Source: Chrysogorgia sp. JL179-B06
Lineage: Eukaryota; Cnidaria; Anthozoa; Scleralcyonacea; Chrysogorgiidae
Assembly (NCBI GenBank): GCA_035772405.1
Contig: JAYKKM010000339.1
Coordinates: forward strand, 7,501 to 71,500
Direction of reading: 5' to 3'
Length of the DNA stretch: 64,000 nt
Below are positions 50,062 to 61,665 of this stretch, piece after piece. Position numbers and translations under genes: made by a program. The notes below the pieces were generated by a model, which searched no databases, was not told where the DNA came from, and saw nothing but the letters and a program-made list of their open reading frames with translations. The stretch's first letter is position 1. Each line of letters begins with the position of its first letter.

Positions 50062-53000
50062 GCGCTACGCTGGCGCTATGGTGCGCTATGGTGGGCCATA
50101 CGTTATGTTGGTTAAAGTCAGATATTTCCGTTGTTTTTATAGCACGGATTACCATGGACACGTTCAACTCCTTACCCCTATCACCACGGTTAAGGCCCGT
50201 ATTACACATCTTCCTCGCTACCCGTGTTTATAATAAGCTTCATCTCCTTTCGTATTGATAATGAGCTTACCCGTATGATAATGAGCTTATCCGTATGATA
50301 ATGAGCTTACCCGTGATTTTAACAAGGTTAACATTAGCTTATCCGTTATCCGTCTTTTCTATTGAACTATAATTATCAGCTCTCCTCATTTGCATCAAAT
50401 GGCGCTACGCTGGCGCTATGGTGCGCTACGGTTGGCTATATACGTTATGTTGGTTAAAGTCAGATATTTCCATTGTTTTTATAGGACGGATTACCATGGA
50501 CACGTTGAACTCCCTACCCCTTTCACCACGGTTAACGCCCGTATTACACATCTTCCTTACTCGTATTTATAATTCTTACCGGTAAAGCCATATCCGTGTT
50601 TATAATAAGCTTCATCTCCTTTCGTATTGATAATGAGCTTACCCGTATGATAATGAGCTTATCCGTATGATAATGAGCTTACCCGTGATTTTAACAAGGT
50701 TAACATTAGCTTATCCGTTATCCGTCTTTTCTATGGAACTATAATTATCAGCTCTCCTCATTTGCATCAAATGGCGCTACGCTGGCGCTATGGTGCGCTA
50801 CGGTGGGCTATATACGTTATGTTGGTAAAGTCAGATATTTCCATTGTTTTTATAGAACGGATTACCATGGACACGTTCAACTCCCTACCTGTATCACCAC
50901 GGTTAAGCCCGTATTACACATCTTCCTTACTCGTATTTATAATTCTTACCGGTAAAGCCATACCCGTGTTTATAATAAGCTTCATCTCCTTTCGTATTGA
51001 TAATGAGCTTACCTGTATGATAATGAGCTTATCCGTATGATAATGAGCTTACCCGTGATTTTAACAAGGTTAACATTAGCTTATCCGTTATCCGTCTTTT
51101 CTATGGAACTATAATTATCAGCTCTCCTCATTTGCATCAAATGGCGCTACACTGGCGCTATGGTGCGCTACGGTGGGCTATATACGTTATGTTGGTTAAA
51201 GTCAGATATTTCCATTGTTTTTATAGGACGGATTACCATGGACACGTTCAACTCCCTACCCGTATCACCACGGTTAAGGCCCGTATTACACATCTTCCAC
51301 TCGCATTTATAATTCTTACCGGTTAAAGCAATATCCGTGTTTATAATAAGCTTCATCTCCTTTCGTATTGATAATTAGCTTACCCGTATGATAATGAGCT
51401 TATCCGCATGATAATGAGCTTACCCGTGATTTTAACAAGGTTAACATTAGCTTATCCGTTATCCGTCTTTTCTATGGAACTATAATTATCAGCTCTCCTC
51501 ATTTGCATCAAAATGGCGCTACGCTGGCGCTATGGTGCGCTACGGTGGGCTATATACGTTATGTTGGTTAAAGTCAGATATTTCCATTGTTTTTATAGGA
51601 CCGATTACCATGGACACGTTCAACTCCCTACCCGTATCACCACGGTTAAGGCCCGTATTACACATCTTCCTTACTCGTATTTATAATTCTTACCGGTAAA
51701 GCCATATCCGTGTTTATAATAAGCTTCATCTCCTTTCGTATTGATAATGAGCTTACCCGTATGATAATGAGCTTATCCGTATGATAATGAGCTTACCCGT
51801 GATTTTAACAAGGTTAACGTTAGCTTATCCGTTATCCGTCTTTTCTATGGAACTATAATTATCAGCTCTCCTCATTTGCATCAAATGGCGCTACGCTGGC
51901 GCTATGGTGCGCTACGGTGGGCTATATACGTTATGTTGGTTAAAGTCAGATATTTCCATTGTTTTTATAGAACGGATTACCATGGACACGTTCAACTCCT
52001 TACCGTATCACCACGGTTAAGGCCCGTATTACACATCTTCCTTACTCGTGTTTATAATTCTTACTGGTAAAGCCATACCCGTGTTTATAATAAGCTTCAT
52101 ATGATAATGAGCTTATCCGTATGATAATGAGCTTACCCGTGATTTTAACAAGGTTAACATTAGCTTATCCGTTATCCGTCTTTTCTATGGAACTATAATT
52201 ATCAGCTCTCCTCATTTGCATCAAATGGCGCTACGCTGGCGCTATGGTACGCTACGGTGGGCTATACGTTATGTTGGTTAAAGTCAGATATTTCCATTGT
52301 TTTTATAGGACGGATTACCATGGACACGTTCAACTCCCTACCCGTATCACCACGGTTAAGCCCGTATTACACATCTTCCTTACTCGTATTTATAATTCTT
52401 ACCGGTAAAGCAATATCCGTGTTTATAATAAGCTTCATCTCCTTTCGTATTGATAATGAGCTTACCCGTATGATAATGAGCTTATCCGTATGATAATGAG
52501 CTTACCCGCGATTTTAACAAGGTTAACATTAGCTTATCCGTTATCCGACTTTTCTATGGAACTATAATTATCAGCTCTCCTCATTTGCATCAAATGGCGC
52601 TACGCTGGCGCTATGGTGCGCTACGGTGGGCTATACGTTATGTTGGTTAAAGTCAGATATTTGCGTTGTTTTTTATAGAACGGATTACCATGGACACGTT
52701 CAACTCCCTACCCGTATCACCACAGTTAAGGCCCGTATATTACACTACCCGTATCACCACGGTTAAGGCCCGTATATTACACATCTTCCTTACTCGTGTT
52801 TATAATTCTTACCGGTAAAGCCATACCCGTTCATCTCCTTTCGTATTGATAATCAGCTTACCCGTATGATAATGAGCCTATCCGTATGATAATGAGCTAA
52901 CCCGTGATTTTAACAAGGTTAACATTAGCTTATCCGTTATCCGTCTTTTCTATGGAACTATAATTATCAGCTCTCATCATTTGCATCAAATGGCGCTACG

Positions 53001-54788
53001 CTGGCGCTATGGTGCGCTATGGTGGGCCATACGTTATGTTGGTTAAAGTCAGATATTTCCGTTGTTTTTATAGCACGGATTACCATGGACACGTTCAACT
53101 CCTTACCCCTATCACCACGGTTAAGGCCCGTATTACACATCTTCCTCGCTACCCGTGTTTATAATAAGCTTCATCTCCTTTCGTATTGATAATGAGCTTA
53201 CCCGTATGATAATGAGCTTATCCGTATGATAATGAGCTTACCCGTGATTTTAACAAGGTTAACATTAGCTTATCCGTTATCCGTCTTTTCTATTGAACTA
53301 TAATTATCAGCTCTCCTCATTTGCATCAAATGGCGCTACGCTGGCGCTATGGTGCGCTACGGTGGGCTATATACGTTATGTTGGTTAAAGTCAGATATTT
53401 CCATTGTTTTTTATAGAACGGATTACCATGGACACGTTCACTCCCTACCCGTATCACCACAGTTAAGGCCCGTATATTACACTACCCGTATCACCACGGT
53501 TAAGGCCCGTATATTACACATCTTCCTTACTCGTGTTTATAATTCTTACCGGTAAAGCCATACCCGTTCATCTCCTTTCGTATTGATAATCAGCTTACCC
53601 GTATGATAATGAGCTTATCCGTATGATAATGAGCTTACCCGTGATTTTAACAAGGTTAACATTAGCTTATCCGTTATCCGTCTTTTCTATGGAACAATAA
53701 TTATCAGCTCTCCTCATTTGCATTACAACGTTATGTTGGTTAAAGTCAGATATTTCCGTTGTTTTTATAGCACGGATTACCATGGACACGTTCAACTCCT
53801 TACCGTATCACCACGGTTAAGGCCCGTATTACACATCTTCCTTACTCGTGTTTATAATTCTTACTGGTAAAGCCATACCCGTGTTTATAATAAGCTTCAT
53901 CTCCTTTCGTATTGATAATGAGCTTACCCGTATGATAATGAGTTTATCCGTATGATAATGAGCTTACCCGTGATTTTAACAAGGTTAACATTAGCTTATC
54001 CGTTATCCGTCTTTTCTATGGAACTATAATTATCAGCTCTCCTCATTTGCATCAAATGGCGCTACGCTGGCGCTATGGTGCGCTACGGTGGGCTATATAC
54101 GTTATGTTGGTTAAAGTCAGATATTTCCATTGTTTTTATAGAACGGATTACCATGGACACGTTCAACTCCTTACCGTATCACCACGGTTAAGGCCCGTAT
54201 TACACATCTTCCTTACTCGTGTTTATAATTCTTACTGGTAAAGCCATACCCGTGTTTATAATAAGCTTCATATGATAATGAGCTTATCCGTATGATAATG
54301 AGCTTACCCGTGATTTTAACAAGGTTAACATTAGCTTATCCGTTATCCGTCTTTTCTATGGAACTATAATTATCAGCTCTCCTCATTTGCATCAAATGGC
54401 GCTACGCTGGCGCTATGGTACGCTACGGTGGGCTATACGTTATGTTGGTTAAAGTCAGATATTTCCATTGTTTTTATAGGACGGATTACCATGGACACGT
54501 TCAACTCCCTACCCGTATCACCACGGTTAAGCCCGTATTACACATCTTCCTTACTCGTATTTATAATTCTTACCGGTAAAGCAATATCCGTGTTTATAAT
54601 AAGCTTCATCTCCTTTCGTATTGATAATGAGCTTACCCGTATGATAATGAGCTTATCCGTATGATAATGAGCTTACCCGCGATTTTAACAAGGTTAACAT
54701 TAGCTTATCCGTTATCCGACTTTTCTATGGAACTATAATTATCAGCTCTCCTCATTTGCATCAAATGGCGCTACGCTGGCGCTATGGT

Positions 54789-54814
54789 AGATAGATAGAT
54801 AGATAGATAGATAG
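54789..54814 (-). repeat. (ATCT)n tail of F2 / AGAT microsatellite
   Basis: Six or more AGAT units on the + strand, following GGCGCTATGGT of the satellite and followed by AAAACTTTATTTAAAC. On the - strand it comes directly after AATAAAGTTTT, so it is the 3' tail of F2; it may have lengthened since as a microsatellite. Confidence 0.88.
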
Positions 54815-54837
54815 AAAACTTTATTTAAACACGCTGA

Positions 54838-54867
54838 CCCCGTCAACCGAAGCTGATTTCCACGAGG
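54838..54867 (-). other. Bulged 3' hairpin of F2
   Basis: On the - strand: outer stem CCTCG/CGGGG (one G-T pair), one-sided bulge TGGAAA, inner stem TCAGC/GTTGA (one G-T pair) and a TTCG loop. It has the same plan as the F1 hairpin, with stem bases changed on both sides. Confidence 0.7.
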
Positions 54868-55000
54868 GGCGTGTGTATAACAATTGTAGTATTTAAGATT
54901 ATTTACAGAGTATGAAATATAGTATATTGAATACATTTATAGATTTAGGTAAGTTACGTATTAAAATCAACTAGTAGAAATCTATATACAGCTGGTACAT

Positions 55001-55114
55001 CTATTTACATTTACTATCAATGTGAGTAGCGATTTTATTTCGAAAAGAAGAAAGGGATTTGCTCTCCCTAATTTCTTTTGGAATAGAATTCCAAAGGTAT
55101 GCCCCGTCATACAT
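55001..55114 (-). pseudogene. C-terminal remnant of F2 reverse transcriptase
   Basis: Reading the - strand from 55114, 37 codons end in a TAG stop at 55001-55003. The peptide contains YDGAYLWNSIPKEIRESKS and later FRNKIATHI, matching the F1 C-terminus residue by residue in its key positions (FDGAALWNSLPADLRKSK and FERKIATHV). The methionine at its start is where element sequence meets satellite sequence and is not a real start. No RT catalytic motif remains. Too short for ordinary gene finding, it is recognisable only through F1. Confidence 0.85.
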
Positions 55115-57059
55115 GAGCTTACCCGTGATTGGTGCGCTACGGTGGGCTATACGTTATGTTGGTTAAAGTCAGATATTTGCGTTGTTTTTTATAGAACGGA
55201 TTACCATGGACACGTTCAACTCCCTACCCGTATCACCACAGTTAAGGCCCGTATATTACACTACCCGTATCACCACGGTTAAGGCCCGTATATTACACAT
55301 CTTCCTTACTCGTGTTTATAATTCTTACCGGTAAAGCCATACCCGTTCATCTCCTTTCGTATTGATAATCAGCTTACCCGTATGATAATGAGCCTATCCG
55401 TATGATAATGAGCTAACCCGTGATTTTAACAAGGTTAACATTAGCTTATCCGTTATCCGTCTTTTCTATGGAACTATAATTATCAGCTCTCATCATTTGC
55501 ATCAAATGGCGCTACGCTGGCGCTATGGTGCGCTATGGTGGGCCATACGTTATGTTGGTTAAAGTCAGATATTTCCGTTGTTTTTATAGCACGGATTACC
55601 ATGGACACGTTCAACTCCTTACCCCTATCACCACGGTTAAGGCCCGTATTACACATCTTCCTCGCTACCCGTGTTTATAATAAGCTTCATCTCCTTTCGT
55701 ATTGATAATGAGCTTACCCGTATGATAATGAGCTTATCCGTATGATAATGAGCTTACCCGTGATTTTAACAAGGTTAACATTAGCTTATCCGTTATCCGT
55801 CTTTTCTATTGAACTATAATTATCAGCTCTCCTCATTTGCATCAAATGGCGCTACGCTGGCGCTATGGTGCGCTACGGTGGGCTATATACGTTATGTTGG
55901 TTAAAGTCAGATATTTCCATTGTTTTTATAGGACGGATTACCATGGACACGTTGAACTCCCTACCCGTATCACCACGGTTAAGGCCCGTATTACACATCT
56001 TCCTTACTCGTATTTATAATTCTTACCGGTAAAGCCATATCCGTGTTTATAATAAGCTTCATCTCCTTTCGTATTGATAATGAGCTTACCCGTATGATAA
56101 TGAGCTTATCCGTATGATAATGAGCTTACCCGTGATTTTAACAAGGTTAACATTAGCTTATCCGTTATCCGTCTTTTCTATGGAACTATAATTATCAGCT
56201 CTCCTCATTTGCATCAAATGGCGCTACGCTGGCGCTATGGTACGCTACGGTGGGTTATACGTTATGTTGGTTAAAGTCAGATATTTCCATTGTTTTTATA
56301 GGACGGATTACCATGGACACGTTCAACTCCTTACCGTATCACCACGGTTAAGGCCCGTATTACACATCTTCCTTACTCGTGTTTATAATTCTTACTGGTA
56401 AAGCCATACCCGTGTTTATAATAAGCTTCATATGATAATGAGCTTATCCGTATGATAATGAGCTTACCCGTGATTTTAACAAGGTTAACATTAGCTTATC
56501 CGTTATCCGTCTTTTCTATGGAACTATAATTATCAGCTCTCCTCATTTGCATCAAATGGCGCTACACTGGCGCTATGGTGCGCTACGGTGGGCTATATAC
56601 GTTATGTTGGTTAAAGTCAGATATTTCCATTGTTTTTATAGGACGGATTACCATGGACACGTTCAACTCCCTACCCGTATCACCACGGTTAAGACCCGTA
56701 TTACACATCTTCCTTACTCGCATTTATAATTCTTACCGGTAAAGCAATATCCGTGTTTATAATAAGCTTCATCTCCTTTCGTATTGATAATTAGCTTACC
56801 CGTATGATAATGAGCTTATCCGTATGATAATGAGCTTACCCGTGATTTTAACAAGGTTAACATTAGCTTATCCGTTATCCGTCTTTTCTATGGAACTATA
56901 ATTATCAGCTCTCCTCATTTGCATCAAATGGCGCTACGCTGGCGCTATGGTGCGCTACGGTGGGCTATACGTTATGTTGGTTAAAGTCATATATTTCCAT
57001 TGTTTTTATAGAACGGATTACCATGGACACGTTCAACTCCCTACCCGTATCACCACGGT

Positions 57060-57421
57060 TGCGCCCAGACACTGTTCTCCCAAAGAACGTAGGTTAGATA
57101 GATAGATGTATTTTATTTCGGTATAGGGTAGCCCATTCAGCAAAAGCTGGTATTTTGGGTTTAGGAAGATAAATGTTATTATGAATGTTTGCCACGAAAC
57201 GGAAAACTTCAAAACAGTTACGCCGATATGTTTGGCAGAAAATATCTGTTCGCCTCTTGTGCGCCCAGACACGCTATGAAACCGGCCTATAGGAAACGGT
57301 GGGCTACGGTGGGCTACCATTGTTTTACGGTGGGCTACCATTGTTTTACGGTGGGCTACCATTGCTTAAATCTATAGAATTTGGTGGGCTACGCCGCCAT
57401 TTTTAGAATAAAATATCGAAG
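57060..57421 (-). repeat. Composite block E, copy 3
   Basis: Same block and junctions as copy 2, with a private change ATTGCTTAAATC in place of ATTGTTTAAATC after the minisatellite. The flanking D units match those beside copies 1 and 2. Confidence 0.75.
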
Positions 57422-60400
57422 CTCATTTGCATCAAATGGCGCTACGCTGGCGCTATGGTGCGCTACGGTGGGCCATACGTTATGTTGGTTAAAGTCAGAT
57501 ATTTGCGTTGTTTTTTATAGGACGGATTACCATGGACACGTTCAACTGATTACCCGTATCACCACAGTTAAGGCCCGTATATTACACTACCCGTATCACC
57601 ACGGTTAAGGCCCGTATATTACACATCTTCCTTACTCGTGTTTATAATTCTTACCGGTAAAGCCATACCCGTTCATCTCCTTTCGTATTGATAATCAGCT
57701 TACCCGTATGATAATGAGCCTATCCGTATGATAATGAGCTAACCCGTGATTTTAACAAGGTTAACATTAGCTTATCCGTTATCCGTCTTTTCTATGGAAC
57801 TATAATTATCAGCTCTCATCATTTGCATCAAATGGCGCTACGCTGGCGCTATGGTGCGCTATGGTGGGCCATACGTTATGTTGGTTAAAGTCAGATATTT
57901 CCGTTGTTTTTATAGCACGGATTACCATGGACACGTTCAACTCCTTACCCCTATCACCACGGTTAAGGCCCGTATTACACATCTTCCTCGCTACCCGTGT
58001 TTATAATAAGCTTCATCTCCTTTCGTATTGATAATGAGCTTACCCGTATGATAATGAGCTTATCCGTATGATAATGAGCTTACCCGTGATTTTAACAAGG
58101 TTTACATTAGCTTATCCGTTATCCGTCTTTTCTATTGAACTATAATTATCAGCTCTCCTCATTTGCATCAAATGGCGCTTCGCTGGCGCTATGGTGCGCT
58201 ACGGTTGGCTATATACGTTATGTTGGTTAAAGTCAGATATTTCCATTGTTTTTATAGGACGGATTACCATGGACACGTTGAACTCCCTACCCCTTTCACC
58301 ACGGTTAACGCCCGTATTACACATCTTCCTTACTCGTATTTATAATTCTTACCGGTAAAGCCATATCCGTGTTTATAATAAGCTTCATCTCCTTTCGTAT
58401 TGATAATGAGCTTACCCGTATGATAATGAGCTTATCCGTATGATAATGAGCTTACCCGTGATTTTAACAAGGTTAACATTAGCTTATCCGTTATCCGTCT
58501 TTTCTATGGAACTATAATTATCAGCTCTCCTCATTTGCATCAAATGGCGCTACGCTGGCGCTATGGTGCGCTACGGTGGGCTATATACGTTATGTTGGTA
58601 AAGTCAGATATTTCCATTGTTTTTATAGAACGGATTACCATGGACACGTTCAACTCCCTACCTGTATCACCACGGTTAAGCCCGTATTACACATCTTCCT
58701 TACTCGTATTTATAATTCTTACCGGTAAAGCCATACCCGTGTTTATAATAAGCTTCATCTCCTTTCGTATTGATAATGAGCTTACCTGTATGATAATGAG
58801 CTTATCCGTATGATAATGAGCTTACCCGTGATTTTAACAAGGTTAACATTAGCTTATCCGTTATCCGTCTTTTCTATGGAACTATAATTATCAGCTCTCC
58901 TCATTTGCATCAAATGGCGCTACACTGGCGCTATGGTGCGCTACGGTGGGCTATATACGTTATGTTGGTTAAAGTCAGATATTTCCATTGTTTTTATAGG
59001 ACGGATTACCATGGACACGTTCAACTCCCAACCCGTATCACCACGGTTAAGGCCCGTATTACACATCTTCCACTCGCATTTATAATTCTTACCGGTAAAG
59101 CAATATCCGTGTTTATAATAAGCTTCATCTCCTTTCGTATTGATAATTAGCTTACCCGTATGATAATGAGCTTATCCGCATGATAATGAGCTTACCCGTG
59201 ATTTTAACAAGGTTAACATTAGCTTATCCGTTATCCGTCTTTTCTATGGAACTATAATTATCAGCTCTCCTCATTTGCATCAAATGGCGCTAACGCTGGC
59301 GCTATGGTACGCTACGGTGGGCTATACGTTATGTTGGTTAAAGTCAGATATTTCCATTGTTTTTATAGGACGGATTACCATGGACACGTTCAACTCCTGT
59401 CTCCTTACCGTATCACCACGGTTAAGGCCCGTATTACACATCTTCCTTACTCGTGTTTATAATTCTTACCGGTAAAGCCATACCCGTGTTTATAATAAGC
59501 TTCATCTCCTTTCGTATTGATAATGAGCTTACCCGTATGATAATGAGCTTATCCGTATGATAATGCGCTTACCCGTGATTTTAACAAGGTTAACATTAGC
59601 TTATCCGTTATCCGTCTTTTCTATGGAACTATAATTATCAGCTCTCCTCATTTGCATCAAATGGCGCTACGCTGGCGCTATGGTGCGCTACGGTGGGCCA
59701 TACGTTATGTTGGTTAAAGTCAGATATTTCCATTGTTTTTATAGATTTACCATGGACACGTTCAACTCCCTACCTGTATCACCACGGTTAACACCCGTAT
59801 TACACATCTTCCTTACTCGTATTTATAATTCTTACCGGTAAAGCCATACCCGTATTTATAATAAGCTTCATCTCCTTTCGTAATGATACTGAGCTTACCC
59901 GTATGATAATGAGCTTATCCGTATGATAATGAGCTTACCCGTGATTTTAACAAGGTTAACATTAGCTTATCCGTTATCCGTCTTTTCTATGGAACTATAA
60001 TTATCAGCTCTCCTCATTTGCATCAAATGGCGCTACGCTGGCGCTATGGTACGCTACGGTGGGCTATACGTTATGTTGGTTAAAGTCAGATATTTCCATT
60101 GTTTTTATAGGACGGATTACCATGGACACGTTCAACTCCTGTCTCCTTACCGTATCACCACGGTTAAGGCCCGTATTACACATCTTCCTTACTCGTGTTT
60201 ATAATTCTTACCGGTAAAGCCATACCCGTGTTTATAATAAGCTTCATCTCCTTTCGTATTGATAATGAGCTTACCGGTATGATAATGAGCTTATCCGTAT
60301 GATAATGAGCTTACCCGTGATTTTAACAAGGTTAACATTAGCTTATCCGTTATCCGTCTTTTCTATGGAACTATAATTATCAGCTCTCCTCATTTGCATC

Positions 60401-61300
60401 AAATGGCGCTACGCTGGCGCTATGGTGCGCTACGGTGGGCCATACGTTATGTTGGTTAAAGTCAGATATTTCCATTGTTTTTATAGGTTTACCATGGACA
60501 CGTTCAACTCCCTACCTGTATCACCACGGTTAACACCCGTATTACACATCTTCCTTACTCGTATTTATAATTCTTACCGGTAAAGCCATACCCGTATTTA
60601 TAATAAGCTTCATCTCCTTTCGTAATGATACTGAGCTTACCCGTATGATAATGAGCTTATCCGTATGATAATAAGCTTACCCGTGATTTTAACAAGGTTA
60701 ACATTAGCTTATCCGTTATCCGTCTTTTCTATGGAACTATAATTATCAGCTCTCCTCATTTGCATCAAATGGCGCTACGCTGGCGCTATGGTACGCTACG
60801 GTGGGCTATATACGTTATGTTGGTTAAAGTCAGATATTTCCATTGTTTTTTATAGGACGGATTACCATGGACACGTTCAACTGATTACCCGTATCACCAC
60901 AGTTAAGGCCCGTATATTACACTACCCGTATCACCACGGTTAAGGCCCGTATATTACACATCTTCCTTACTCGTGTTTATAATTCTTACCGGTAAAGCCA
61001 TACCCGTTCATCTCCTTTCGTATTGATAATCAGCTTACCCGTATGATAATGAGCCTATCCGTATGATAATGAGCTAACCCGTGATTTTAACAAGGTTAAC
61101 ATTAGCTTATCCGTTATCCGTCTTTTCTATGGAACTATAATTATCAGCTCTCCTCATTTGCATCAAATGGCGCTACGTTGGCGCTATGGTGCGCTACGGT
61201 GGGCTATACGTTATGTTGGTTAAAGTCATATATTTCCATTGTTTTTATAGAACGGATTACCATGGACACGTTCAACTCCCTATACGCGTATCACCACAGT

Positions 61301-61665
61301 TGCGCCCAGACACTGTTCTCCCAAAGAACGTAGGTTAGATAGATAGATGTATTTTATTTCGGTATAGGGTAGCCCATTCAGCAAAAGCTGGTATTTTGGG
61401 TTTAGGAAGATAAATGTTATTATGAATGTTTGCCACGCCGAAACGGAAAACTTCAAAACAGTTACGCCGATATGTTTGGCAGAAAATATCTGTTCGCCTC
61501 TTGTGCGCCCAGACACGCTATGAAACCGGCCTATAGGAAACGGTGGGCTACGGTGGGCTACCATTGTTTTACGGTGGGCTACCATTGTTTTACGGTGGGC
61601 TACCATTGTTTAAATCTATAGAATTTGGTGGGCTACGCCGCCATTTTTAGAATAAAATATCGAAG
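61301..61665 (-). repeat. Composite block E, copy 4
   Basis: Same block, with a private insertion giving GCCACGCCGAAACGG and a left flank altered to CTATACGCGTATCACCACAG. These changes make it the most diverged of the four copies. Confidence 0.75.

Larger units (their letters stand above)
46099..54788 (+). repeat. Satellite D array, middle segment
   Basis: Continuation of the same array to the right of retrotransposon F1; the first bases TTACCCGTATGATAATGAG carry on exactly where the left segment stopped. It holds about 23 units with the same length classes. A block of about 1.3 kb at 46988-48306 closely matches 42496-43796 and 51876-53196 in unit order and private variants. One unit near 53710-53735 has lost the GC-rich stretch, joining TTTGCAT to ACAACGTTATGTTGG. 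Confidence 0.95.
54789..55112 (-). mobile_element. F2: severely 5'-truncated relative of F1, inverted
   Basis: About 324 bp inserted in a D unit between GGCGCTATGGT and a resumed GGTGCGCTACGG. On the - strand it contains the last 37 codons of an RT frame, a 3' untranslated region of about 170 bp with GTGGAAATCAGC, a bulged hairpin, TTTAAATAAAG and an (ATCT)n tail. The region around the hairpin and AATAAA aligns with F1 at many positions, but the tail unit differs (ATCT against TTCA), so it is a sister family. Next to its 5' end lies an out-of-register piece of satellite D (55113-55130). A TGGT on each side (54785-54788 and 55130-55133) could be a 4-bp target duplication. Confidence 0.85.
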
